From an uncultured Elusimicrobiales bacterium (GTDB lineage Bacteria > Elusimicrobiota > Elusimicrobia > Elusimicrobiales > Elusimicrobiaceae): a DNA stretch of 17,550 bases. The stretch is taken from positions 1 to 17,550 of the forward strand of contig CAJOLM010000053.1 in NCBI GenBank assembly GCA_905235355.1, in the 5' to 3' direction. A program made the translations under genes and the position numbers. Positions 7,119 through 13,150 of this stretch are shown one piece after another. A model generated the notes under the pieces. The model was given only the letters and a program-made list of their open reading frames with translations. It ran no database searches and was not told the DNA's origin. Numbering within the stretch: position 1 is the stretch's first letter; each line of letters starts with the position of its first letter.

Positions 7119-7141
7119 GAAATAAGGTATTCAAGTACTGT

Positions 7142-7174
7142 AAAAATCCCCCGGCTTATAGCCGGGGGATTTTT
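7142..7174 (+). terminator. Rho-independent terminator
   Basis: AAAAATCCCCCGGC (7142-7155), loop TTATA, GCCGGGGGATTTTT (7161-7174). A perfect 14-bp stem with T tail, just after the second secreted-protein gene. It is symmetrical and could act in both directions. Confidence 0.93.
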
Positions 7175-7230
7175 GAGTACCTTACAGGACACCCCAGGCT
7201 CCCGCCTGGGGTGTCCTGTAAGGTACTCAA
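7173..7230. repeat. Long perfect palindrome, full copy of a repeat family
   Basis: Arms 7175-7199 and 7204-7228 are exact reverse complements (25 bp, 27 bp with flanking TT/AA) around the loop TCCC. It abuts the terminator at 7142-7174. The centre and right arm (about 38 bp) recur at 10170-10208, where the outer left arm is missing. This looks like a REP-like or MITE-like intergenic element. No coding role is seen. Confidence 0.8.
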
Positions 7231-7326
7231 GAAAAAGTGTATCAATGTGGGCATATAGTCTCCTTTCTCATCAATTATTTTCTTGTTTAAATTTAACTAC
7301 CTCTATATTTTTTTTTGGTTTGTCAA

Positions 7327-7354
7327 GTGTCTTTTATAAAAACACATATTGCAA
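7327..7354 (+). promoter_or_regulatory. AT-rich palindrome and possible -35 upstream of uvrB
   Basis: GTGTCTTTTATAAAAACAC (7327-7345) is an imperfect 19-bp palindrome (one mismatch pair). It is followed by TTGCAA (7349-7354), which stands 17 nt before TTTATA (7372-7377). As uvrB is often SOS-controlled, this could be a repressor operator, but it does not match the LexA boxes I know. The rest of 7231-7326 is T-rich with no gene seen. Confidence 0.3.
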
Positions 7355-7371
7355 GTTGTATTTGCCAATGT

Positions 7372-7381
7372 TTTATACAAT
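7372..7381 (+). promoter_or_regulatory. uvrB: -10 region of uvrB (leaderless or nearly so)
   Basis: TTTATACAAT contains TACAAT (7376-7381) ending exactly 6 nt before ATG 7388. No Shine-Dalgarno is present between. TTTATA (7372-7377) with the TTGCAA -35 is the alternative alignment. Confidence 0.45.
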
Positions 7382-7387
7382 ATACCT

Positions 7388-9376
7388 ATGGATCACTTTA
7401 AACTTGTCAGCCAATTTAAGCCCGCGGGCGACCAGCCAAAAGCTATCGCGGCACTCACGCGCGGCGTGCTGGACGGGCAAAAACGCCAGACGCTGCTGGG
7501 GGTTACCGGCTCGGGCAAGACCTTTACCATTGCCAACGTGATCCAAAACCTAAACCGCCCGACGCTTATTTTATCGCCTAATAAAGTGCTGGCGGCGCAG
7601 CTGTATGCGGAGTTCAAACAATTTTTCCCGGAGAACGCGGTGGAGTATTTTATTTCCTATTACGATTATTATCAGCCGGAAGCGTATATCCCGCAGACAG
7701 ATACCTATATTGAAAAAGACTCCGCCGTCAATGAGCATATCGATAAACTGCGCCTAAAGGCCACCACGTCGCTGCTGACGCGGCGGGATACGATTGTGGT
7801 GGCGTCCGTATCGTGCATTTACAATATCGGCTCACCGGACAGTTATAGCGAAATGTGCGTGTATGTCAAACGCGGTGCGGAAATGAGCCGCGGTCAGCTG
7901 GGCGGGCTTTTGATTAAAATCCAATACAACCGCAACGAGGTGGAATTTACGCCCGGCAATTTCCGTATGCGCGGGCCGTATGTGGATATTTTTCCGTCGT
8001 ACAGCCAACACGCGGTGCGCGTGGAAGTGCAGGGCAAAACCATTGGCAAAATTTTTGAAATTCATCCCATTACCGGCGACGTGCTAGCGGAACTGGACGA
8101 AGCGTGGATTTATCCGGCTAAACACTTTGTCGTGCGGGATGAGGACCGCGAACGCGCGCTGGGGCAAATCCGCGCCGATATGCAAAAGCGTCACGCGGAG
8201 CTGCAAGCGCAAGGCAAAGAGCTGGAAGCGTACCGCATCAAACAGCGCACGGAATATGATTTGGAAATGCTGCAGCAGGCGGGTTTTTGCCCGGGCATTG
8301 AAAATTATTCGCGCTACATGGACGGACGCGCGCCGGGTGCGCGGCCCAATTGTCTGATTGATTATTTCCGCAAATACGACGATTTTTTAATGGTGGTGGA
8401 TGAGTCCCACGTCGCTCTGCCGCAAGTGCGCGGTATGTTTAACGGGGACCGCAGTCGCAAACAAATGCTGGTGGATTTTGGTTTCCGCTTGCCATCGGCG
8501 CTGGATAACCGCCCGCTGAAATTTGACGAATTTGAAAGCTTACTTCCGTCCACCATTTTTGTTTCTGCCACGCCGGGGCCGTATGAATTAAAGGCCAGCG
8601 GCGGCGAAATTGTGGAGCAGGTCATCCGTCCGACAGGGCTGGTGGACCCGAAGGTAACTGTGCATCCAAGCGCGGGGCAAATTGACCATTTGCTGTCCAA
8701 AATTCAGGAGCATACCGCCAAAAAAGAGCGCACGTTGGTGCTTGCCATGACCAAAAAAACCGCGGAAGATTTGAGTGCGTTTTTAATTGAAAAGGGCGTG
8801 AAAACTACTTATTTGCACTCCGATATTGACGCGCTGGAACGCGTGGAAATTTTGAAAAATTTTAGGCAAGGGAAATTTGATGTGCTCGTGGGCATTAACC
8901 TGCTTCGCGAAGGCATTGATATTCCGCAAGTGGGGCTGGTGGCTATTTTGGGTGCGGACAATGAGGGCTTTTTACGAAACGCTACCACGCTTATTCAAAT
9001 TTCTGGGCGTGCGGCGCGCAATGTGGGCGGCGAAGTGGTGCTGTATGCCGACCGCGAAACCGAAAGTATGAAATATGCGCTGGGGGAAATGAACCGCCGC
9101 CGCGAAATTCAGGAAGCGTATAATAAAGAGCATCACATTACCCCGCGCACGATTCAAAAAGCAGAAGTGGAACTGAAAGAATTTGAAAATTCCGCCAAAG
9201 AAGAAGGCTTGGGGGTGTTGCATACCGCGCTGCCTTCTCCGACGGCTAAAAATATTCATAAGCTTACGGATGAAATTGAACGGCAAATGCGCGAAGCGGC
9301 GGACAATCTGAATTTTGAACTGGCCGCTGACTTGCGCGACCGCTTGTTTGAACTCAAACAAATGAAACTGAAATAA
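7388..9376 (+). CDS. uvrB: Excinuclease ABC subunit B
   Basis: UvrB is the damage-verifying helicase-like subunit of nucleotide excision repair; it takes the lesion from UvrA and recruits UvrC. From ATG 7388 the product is 662 aa, the normal size. Visible are Walker A (GVTGSGKT), the beta-hairpin that clamps DNA (SYYDYYQPEAYIPQTDTYIE), Walker B (VVDESHV), the helicase motifs FVSATPG, LREGIDIP and ISGRAARN, and a C-terminal UVR domain (IERQMREAADNLNFELAADLRDRLFEL) for UvrC contact. An ATG at 7349 is in frame but adds 13 residues unlike UvrB; MDHFKLVSQFKPAGDQ is the family-like N-terminus. The gene appears complete, and the birA-type gene follows after 42 nt. Confidence 0.97.
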   Translation: MDHFKLVSQFKPAGDQPKAIAALTRGVLDGQKRQTLLGVTGSGKTFTIANVIQNLNRPTLILSPNKVLAAQLYAEFKQFFPENAVEYFISYYDYYQPEAYIPQTDTYIEKDSAVNEHIDKLRLKATTSLLTRRDTIVVASVSCIYNIGSPDSYSEMCVYVKRGAEMSRGQLGGLLIKIQYNRNEVEFTPGNFRMRGPYVDIFPSYSQHAVRVEVQGKTIGKIFEIHPITGDVLAELDEAWIYPAKHFVVRDEDRERALGQIRADMQKRHAELQAQGKELEAYRIKQRTEYDLEMLQQAGFCPGIENYSRYMDGRAPGARPNCLIDYFRKYDDFLMVVDESHVALPQVRGMFNGDRSRKQMLVDFGFRLPSALDNRPLKFDEFESLLPSTIFVSATPGPYELKASGGEIVEQVIRPTGLVDPKVTVHPSAGQIDHLLSKIQEHTAKKERTLVLAMTKKTAEDLSAFLIEKGVKTTYLHSDIDALERVEILKNFRQGKFDVLVGINLLREGIDIPQVGLVAILGADNEGFLRNATTLIQISGRAARNVGGEVVLYADRETESMKYALGEMNRRREIQEAYNKEHHITPRTIQKAEVELKEFENSAKEEGLGVLHTALPSPTAKNIHKLTDEIERQMREAADNLNFELAADLRDRLFELKQMKLK

Positions 9377-9382
9377 GGGGTT

Positions 9383-9412
9383 TTGCGGGGCGGCAGGCTT
9401 AATTAGTAAAAT
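9383..9412 (+). promoter_or_regulatory. Promoter of the biotin ligase gene (leaderless)
   Basis: TTGCGG (9383-9388), 18-nt spacer, TAAAAT (9407-9412), then 6 nt to ATG 9419. There is no ribosome site in those 6 nt. It lies between uvrB and the ligase gene, so the ligase has its own start of transcription even if uvrB reads through. Confidence 0.5.
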
Positions 9413-9418
9413 ATATTT

Positions 9419-10012
9419 ATGCAAGAAATCACACTTCCCGTAGCCTCTGTGAGCCGGCTGGTGATCGTAGAGGTTTTAGACAGCACGCAAAATTTGGCGC
9501 GCGAGCTGGCGTTGCAAGGCACGCCCGACGGTACCTTGGTGCTGGCCTATGAGCAAACCGGGGGGCGCGGCCAGTATGAGCGCACCTGGAATGCCAAGCG
9601 CGGCGGTATTTATTTTACGCTGGTGCTGCGGCCAAAACAAACGGTTTCTCACATGGGGCCGCTGGCTTTGCGTGCAGCACAAGCCGTGTGCGATACGTTG
9701 CATAAAATGTTTGATTTGAAAACTAAAATCAAACACCCTAATGACGTGCTGGTATGGGAAGCCAAAACAAAAAAGTGGAAAAAGATTTGCGGCATTTTGA
9801 TTGAATCTTCCACCGAGGCTAATCAAACCCAATGGCTGCTGGTAGGCATTGGGATTAATGTAAATAATCCGCTGCCGCCGTCTTTGACAGACATAGCCAC
9901 CAGTGTCAAAAAATTGCTGGGCCGGGAAATTGACCCGGAGTGGATTTTACAGGAAACGCTGGAAAGCTTTTTTACGCAGTACGCCCAGTGGCAACTGTCC
10001 AGCCAAATTTAA
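9419..10012 (+). CDS. birA: Biotin--[acetyl-CoA-carboxylase] ligase, short form
   Basis: Predicted to activate biotin with ATP to biotinyl-AMP and attach it to a lysine of biotin carboxyl carrier proteins. The 197-aa product contains the catalytic core: DSTQNLARE, the biotinyl-AMP-binding loop EQTGGRGQYERTW (residues about 43-55), the IKHPNDVLV motif, KICGILIE and the GIGINVNNP motif. It lacks the N-terminal helix-turn-helix of E. coli BirA, so it is not expected to be a repressor. It also ends at about the point where the small C-terminal SH3-like domain would begin. The ATG is preceded by a -10 box 6 nt away and no Shine-Dalgarno. The gene symbol follows usual naming for this activity. Confidence 0.9.
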   Translation: MQEITLPVASVSRLVIVEVLDSTQNLARELALQGTPDGTLVLAYEQTGGRGQYERTWNAKRGGIYFTLVLRPKQTVSHMGPLALRAAQAVCDTLHKMFDLKTKIKHPNDVLVWEAKTKKWKKICGILIESSTEANQTQWLLVGIGINVNNPLPPSLTDIATSVKKLLGREIDPEWILQETLESFFTQYAQWQLSSQI

Positions 10013-10210
10013 ATGTGAAACTCCCCGAGCTCCCGCTCGGGGCTTCTCTCTATTCGAACAATTTCATTGTTCGGCCTATATCTTCTTTTCCTTGCATCTC
10101 GATGTATCGTCTTATTACCTTTTCATTTACTCCCACCGTCGATGCAAAAGATATAGGCTTTTGCATTCATCCCCAGGCTCCCGCCTGGGGTGTCCTGTAA
10201 GGTACTCATA
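10013..10210. repeat. Palindrome-rich intergenic region with partial repeat copy
   Basis: No gene is seen here. In order: hairpin CCCCGAGC-TCCC-GCTCGGGG (10023-10042), possibly a weak birA terminator; hairpin CGAACAA-TTTCA-TTGTTCG (10055-10073); a long inverted repeat GCCTATATCTT..TTGCATC (10074-10098) against GATGCAA/AAGATATAGGC (10141-10158); an overlapping alternative hairpin ATGCAAAAG-ATATAGG-CTTTTGCAT (10142-10166); and a truncated copy of the 7.2 kb palindrome (10171-10207). The stretch 10211-10398 then holds only the ORF6N promoter and leader. The TCCC loop is shared by three of the stems, which hints at a common element family. Confidence 0.7.
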
Positions 10211-10315
10211 AAAAATGGGGCTTGCAGGATTGGCACAAGTTGGCGGCACTTGCCTTTTGTAGTACCAGGCAAAATTCCCATTGTCTATAACCACAGGGGA
10301 TTTTCTCTGTCAATG

Positions 10316-10324
10316 TGCTATAAT
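10316..10324 (+). promoter_or_regulatory. Extended -10 promoter of the ORF6N gene
   Basis: TGCTATAAT (10316-10324) is an extended -10 with perfect TATAAT. It gives an mRNA leader of about 70 nt before ATG 10399, with no clear Shine-Dalgarno. That leader contains an inverted near-copy of a segment of the gene itself (10355-10386 against about 10592-10625). Confidence 0.45.
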
Positions 10325-10398
10325 GAAGGTAAGAAACCATAACGCTTGGGGAATTTGAAGTTGCATTTTGCGACCTTAAATTACGACCAATTGGGATT

Positions 10399-10932
10399 AT
10401 GACGAACAAGAACACGGAAATTATATCTATTGAACCTAAAATTTTAACAATACGCGGGGCAAAAGTAATGTTGGATAGCGACCTTGCCGCCCTATATGGT
10501 GTAACCACAGGCCGTCTAAACGAAGCTGTGAAACGTAACCTTAAGCGTTTCCCGGAAGAATTTATGTTCCAACTCACTAAAGAGGAGTGGCAAAACTTGA
10601 AATCGCAAAATGCGATATCAAGTTGGGGCGGCCGTCGGAAGTTACCGCTTGTATTTACGGAACACGGGGTTACCATGTTATCTAGTGTATTAAATAGCCC
10701 GCGTGCTGTCCAAATTAACATCCAAATCATTAAGGCATTTATTGCCTTGCGTCGTTATGCACTGGCCCAAAAGCCGGAAAACATCACCCGGCGTATTGGT
10801 ATTTTGGAAAAAGTTCTCTTGCAGTACATGGATAAGAACGACAAACGGGTCAATGAAATTGTGGAAACCATTAACGATATGCTTTCCACAGATGATGAAG
10901 ATGATGCAAAGCAAATTGGATTTGTAAAGTAA
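10399..10932 (+). CDS. ORF6N-domain (KilA-N-related) DNA-binding protein
   Basis: The 177-aa product carries an ORF6N domain, a DNA-binding module of phages and mobile elements, in residues about 10-115: IRGAKVMLDSDLAALYGV, RLNEAVKRNLKRFPEEFMFQLT, SSWGGRRKLPLVFTEHGVTML and INIQIIKAFIALRRY. The C-terminal 60 residues are helical and charged, ending in an acidic stretch (STDDEDDA), suggestive of coiled-coil dimerisation. It sits at the left edge of the accessory segment, upstream of the RiPP-like operon and a recombinase remnant. It could be a phage-derived regulator, but nothing ties it directly to the downstream genes. Another promoter-like TATAAT follows its stop. Confidence 0.85.
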   Translation: MTNKNTEIISIEPKILTIRGAKVMLDSDLAALYGVTTGRLNEAVKRNLKRFPEEFMFQLTKEEWQNLKSQNAISSWGGRRKLPLVFTEHGVTMLSSVLNSPRAVQINIQIIKAFIALRRYALAQKPENITRRIGILEKVLLQYMDKNDKRVNEIVETINDMLSTDDEDDAKQIGFVK

Positions 10933-10937
10933 TGTAG

Positions 10938-10943
10938 TATAAT
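10938..10943 (+). promoter_or_regulatory. -10 box for the RiPP operon leader
   Basis: TATAAT at 10938-10943, overlapping the region just after the ORF6N stop, with only a poor -35 (TTGGAT, 10916-10921). Transcription from about 10950 would give a leader of roughly 280 nt before ATG 11230. Confidence 0.45.
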
Positions 10944-10949
10944 GAAAGA

Positions 10950-11229
10950 TATAACAGTAAGGAGTAGCAAATAAGTAAAACGTCTAAGTAGTACATACAA
11001 CTTGTAAAGGATTATTTGTTGAAGTGTGGGGAAAGCCCACGCCGAGCAGAGGAATACTTTAGGGTATTCCCGAGCAGATTTCAGGTCAGCAAATAGTCGC
11101 CTTATCTTACCCATTTCTCTTAATCAGGGATTGGGTAGGCGGCGATTATTTGTATAAGAGTTACCTGAAATCGCTCTTAGCAAAGTCGCCGCCTTTTTTG
11201 TTGGAAAAATGACAGTAAGGAGAAGATAC
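10950..11229 (+). ncRNA. Structured attenuator or riboswitch-like leader, class unknown
   Basis: Competing pairings are visible. Terminator: 11138-11147 with 11184-11193 (10 bp, one G-U), inner stem 11155-11160 with 11174-11179, then six T. Antiterminator: GATTTCAGGT (11077-11086) with ACCTGAAATC (11163-11172), CAAATAGTCGCC (11090-11101) with GGCGATTATTTG (11141-11152), and TACCCA/TGGGTA. A third option pairs 11010-11021 with 11087-11098, enclosing hairpins GTGGG/CCCAC (11026-11040) and GGAATAC/GTATTCC (11051-11070); the latter is flanked by two CGAGCAGA repeats. It matches no riboswitch class I can recall. A degenerate reading frame also overlaps 10970-11097, so the upstream portion could be a dead small gene. 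Confidence 0.6.
11138..11199 (+). terminator. Intrinsic terminator in the RiPP operon leader
   Basis: GGCGGCGATT (11138-11147) pairs with AGTCGCCGCC (11184-11193), followed by TTTTTT (11194-11199). The start codon of the next gene is 30 nt downstream, with no promoter in between. Either read-through is needed or the weak internal promoter TTGGGT-16-TATAAG (11131-11158) is used. Confidence 0.75.
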
Positions 11230-11559
11230 ATGTGCAAATGCAGTGTTCAAAATTGTCAAAAAACAGCTAATTATTTAGTGTTGCTAGTGGATTATTACGC
11301 AGAAAATGGGGATTTTTTTGTTGAGATAGATAAAACGTGTCCGCTTTTATGTACTGAGCATAAAGATGAAAATGAAAAACAAGCTCAAGGAGAAAGAAAA
11401 GCTAGGATGACGATGTCCTATCCCTATACTATTCAAGAAGATGCTCAAGGTATAACCGAGTATATTTCATTAAAGACAATTGAGCGATTGCTAAAAGAAA
11501 ATAAGGAAACGACTGGTTTGTGGAATAAACTTAAAAATAAAATTTTGAAAATTAAATAA
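11230..11559 (+). CDS. Cys-rich small protein of unknown function, first gene of RiPP-like operon
   Basis: Not recognised. From ATG 11230 the product is 109 aa. This start is preferred over ATG 11209 because TAAGGAGAAG stands right before it at proper spacing. The N-terminal half has a possible metal site: CKCSVQNC (C2, C4, C9), then DKTCPLLCTEH (CxxxCxxH), in a zinc-ribbon-like layout with a hydrophobic strand between (NYLVLLVDYY). The middle contains SYPYTIQEDAQGITEY and the C-terminus is Lys-rich and helical (NKLKNKILKIK). Its stop overlaps the Shine-Dalgarno of the precursor-like gene, so the two are coupled. Immunity, partner-protein or regulatory roles are all possible, and the sequence does not decide. 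Confidence 0.7.
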   Translation: MCKCSVQNCQKTANYLVLLVDYYAENGDFFVEIDKTCPLLCTEHKDENEKQAQGERKARMTMSYPYTIQEDAQGITEYISLKTIERLLKENKETTGLWNKLKNKILKIK

Positions 11560-11567
11560 AGGAGGTG
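11558..11567 (+). promoter_or_regulatory. Perfect Shine-Dalgarno of the precursor peptide gene
   Basis: AAAGGAGGTG, fully complementary to the 16S 3' end, 6 nt before ATG 11574. It is the strongest ribosome site in the window, as expected for a peptide made in excess over its modifying enzyme. Confidence 0.75.
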
Positions 11568-11573
11568 AAAAAC

Positions 11574-11684
11574 ATGGCTTACAATAAACCGGAAATCGTA
11601 GCTAGCGATTTTGATGCTAACGAATCGTTTAGTTGCGCTTGCCCTGTTCGTTCTAGCTTGCCGAATTGTTGCGGTCCAACTTGA
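11574..11684 (+). CDS. Putative RiPP precursor peptide, Cys-rich core
   Basis: A 36-aa ORF. The N-terminal 20 residues are a leader-like acidic and hydrophobic segment (MAYNKPEIV, then SDFDANESFS). The C-terminal 16 are CACPVRSSLPNCCGPT with four Cys (residues 21, 23, 32, 33), Pro and Ser/Thr. A short leader plus a Cys-dense tail, directly before a radical SAM/SPASM enzyme with a PqqD-like domain, is the usual setting of ranthipeptide or sactipeptide precursors. There the enzyme links Cys sulphur to carbons of other residues. No GG-type cleavage site is seen. It has a perfect Shine-Dalgarno, and a G6/C6 hairpin follows its stop. Precursor identity is inferred from context and composition; I cannot name a known family for it. 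Confidence 0.75.
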   Translation: MAYNKPEIVASDFDANESFSCACPVRSSLPNCCGPT

Positions 11685-11693
11685 TGAACACAA

Positions 11694-11720
11694 GGGGGGA
11701 TATATTCATTTTGTCCCCCC
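11694..11720 (+). terminator. Hairpin between precursor and maturase genes
   Basis: GGGGGGA (11694-11700) pairs with TCCCCCC (11714-11720) around a 13-nt loop. There is no T run after it, so it is probably a partial terminator or a 3'-stabilising structure that raises precursor mRNA over maturase mRNA. This placement is common in bacteriocin and RiPP operons. Confidence 0.55.
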
Positions 11721-11741
11721 ATTTATAATTAAGGAGAAATT

Positions 11742-13148
11742 ATGCAATTGATTAAGTGGAATAAAAATACTTTTTGGAGACAATATGGAGATATTGGTAT
11801 CTGTTTCAATCAGCATTTGAATAAAACAGTTGTTGTCAATAGACATGCAGTTCTCTTTTTACAATATCTATCCAGAGAGAGGCAGAAAACGCAGGATATT
11901 GTACAGAAACTGAAGATACAATTTCCCACGGTTAGAGAAATAACATTAGAAGAAGATTTTTTGGAGTTAGTAGCTCCATTAGCAAAGCAAGGGATGATTT
12001 CTCTTTCCGAAGAGAATAGAGAGGGCCTGCCTAGTTCCCAAGATGTACAAGGAATCGTATTTCCAAAAGTAGATTCTACAAAGCGATACTTGGACGTATA
12101 TTTTCAAGATAAGCCACAGTTAATGAGTTTGCAAATAGAAATAACACCTAATTGCAATTTGCGGTGTGTTCATTGTTATTTAGGGTTCGCTCATGCTTCC
12201 CGAAACACACAAAAAACCTTGTCCACAGAAATTATTTGTAATGTAATTAACGAATTTACCAAGCTGGGAGGATTACATATTACTTTTACGGGGGGAGAGG
12301 CCTTGCTAAACAAAGATTTGATACCTCTATTAGCGTGTGCAAGTAAAAATGACTTGTCCATAACATTACTTACAAATGGTACTTTGTTTACGGAAGAATT
12401 TGTACAGACCCTCTATAGATATAATTTAGCCAAAGTACAGCTTTCCTTATACAGTATGGTGGAAGCCGAACATGATGCTATAACACAGATAAAAGGAAGT
12501 TGTAGCAGAACCAAACATGCAGTTAATTTGCTTTTAAAGTATCATATTCCAGTGCAATTGGCCTGTGTCGTAATGAAAGAAAATCAAAATTCGTTTGTAT
12601 CAGTCGTTAAATTTGCGCGAGAGCATAATTTAGTCGCTAAAGTTGGAAACACCATACAGGCCTTAGAAAATTTTGGAAAGGAAAATCTTTCGCACAGAGT
12701 GGATACAACAGAAGCTGCAAGATTCATTCGAAAATACTTTGATGCAAATCCAACGGCAGCATTTAATTTAATCTACTCTTCACAACATCCGAAAGCAGAC
12801 GATTTTGTATGTGGATTGGGCCACTATGCTTTAAATCTTAATGCTCAAGGAAAATATACGCCTTGTGCGGGATTTAATCAGGAGTTGGGGGATGTAAATA
12901 AAGACTCTCTTTACCATGTTTTTTATGAGTCAAAACAAATGGATAAATTACGGAAAATTCGTTTAAAAGATTATGAAAAATGTTGTACTTGTCAAGACAA
13001 AAATTATTGCGACTTATGTCCCGGCAAATTATTTAGTGAATCAGGCGGGGATATGTTTAAACTCAGTGATTATTTTTGTGAGGTGGCACATATTAACCGC
13101 CGTATAGCGGAGGAGTTTGTAGCTTCGCATAAAAAGGACGGGAAATAA
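11742..13148 (+). CDS. Radical SAM/SPASM RiPP maturase with N-terminal PqqD-like domain
   Basis: A 468-aa enzyme predicted to modify the upstream peptide by radical chemistry. Residues about 1-95 resemble a PqqD/RRE leader-binding domain (FNQHLNKTVVVNRHAVLFLQYL, then a helical bundle). The radical SAM core begins ITPNCNLRCVHCY with the [4Fe-4S] ligands C138, C142 and C145 (CxxxCxxC) and has the TFTGGEALL motif at about 181-189. The C-terminal SPASM part supplies more Cys: FVCGLGHYAL, YTPCAGF, CCTCQDKNYCDLCPGK and YFCEVA, as for auxiliary clusters. SD TTAAGGAGAA precedes ATG 11742. The gene is AT-rich relative to uvrB and alaS, consistent with transfer. SPASM enzymes with this layout make thioether or related cross-links; the exact chemistry is open. 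No transporter or peptidase gene is in the window. Confidence 0.9.
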   Translation: MQLIKWNKNTFWRQYGDIGICFNQHLNKTVVVNRHAVLFLQYLSRERQKTQDIVQKLKIQFPTVREITLEEDFLELVAPLAKQGMISLSEENREGLPSSQDVQGIVFPKVDSTKRYLDVYFQDKPQLMSLQIEITPNCNLRCVHCYLGFAHASRNTQKTLSTEIICNVINEFTKLGGLHITFTGGEALLNKDLIPLLACASKNDLSITLLTNGTLFTEEFVQTLYRYNLAKVQLSLYSMVEAEHDAITQIKGSCSRTKHAVNLLLKYHIPVQLACVVMKENQNSFVSVVKFAREHNLVAKVGNTIQALENFGKENLSHRVDTTEAARFIRKYFDANPTAAFNLIYSSQHPKADDFVCGLGHYALNLNAQGKYTPCAGFNQELGDVNKDSLYHVFYESKQMDKLRKIRLKDYEKCCTCQDKNYCDLCPGKLFSESGGDMFKLSDYFCEVAHINRRIAEEFVASHKKDGK

Positions 13149-13150
13149 AA

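Noticed and set aside
7173..7541. 122-aa ORF starting in the long palindrome
   Set aside because: Its first residues (LQDTPGSRLGCPVRYS) are translation of the palindrome, also seen near 10200, and the rest overlaps uvrB out of frame.
8972..9424. 150-aa minus-strand ORF over the uvrB 3' end
   Set aside because: Shadow of uvrB; Phe- and His-rich composition typical of antisense frames.
10013..10210. CRISPR array
   Set aside because: The repeated stems differ in sequence, spacing is irregular, and there are no spacers or cas genes.
10206..10730. 174-aa minus-strand ORF opposite the ORF6N gene
   Set aside because: Mostly antisense to the conserved ORF6N domain; only the short NLRSQNATSN coincidence is interesting and is reported as an inverted repeat.
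10755..11114. 119-aa minus-strand ORF over the leader
   Set aside because: Runs antisense through the ORF6N C-terminus and the structured leader, with no start signal or recognisable domain.
10950..11200. Retron msr-msd, tmRNA, 6S RNA or RNase P RNA
   Set aside because: No reverse transcriptase nearby, no tRNA-like ends, and none of the conserved core motifs of those RNAs; attenuation of the downstream operon explains the folds better.
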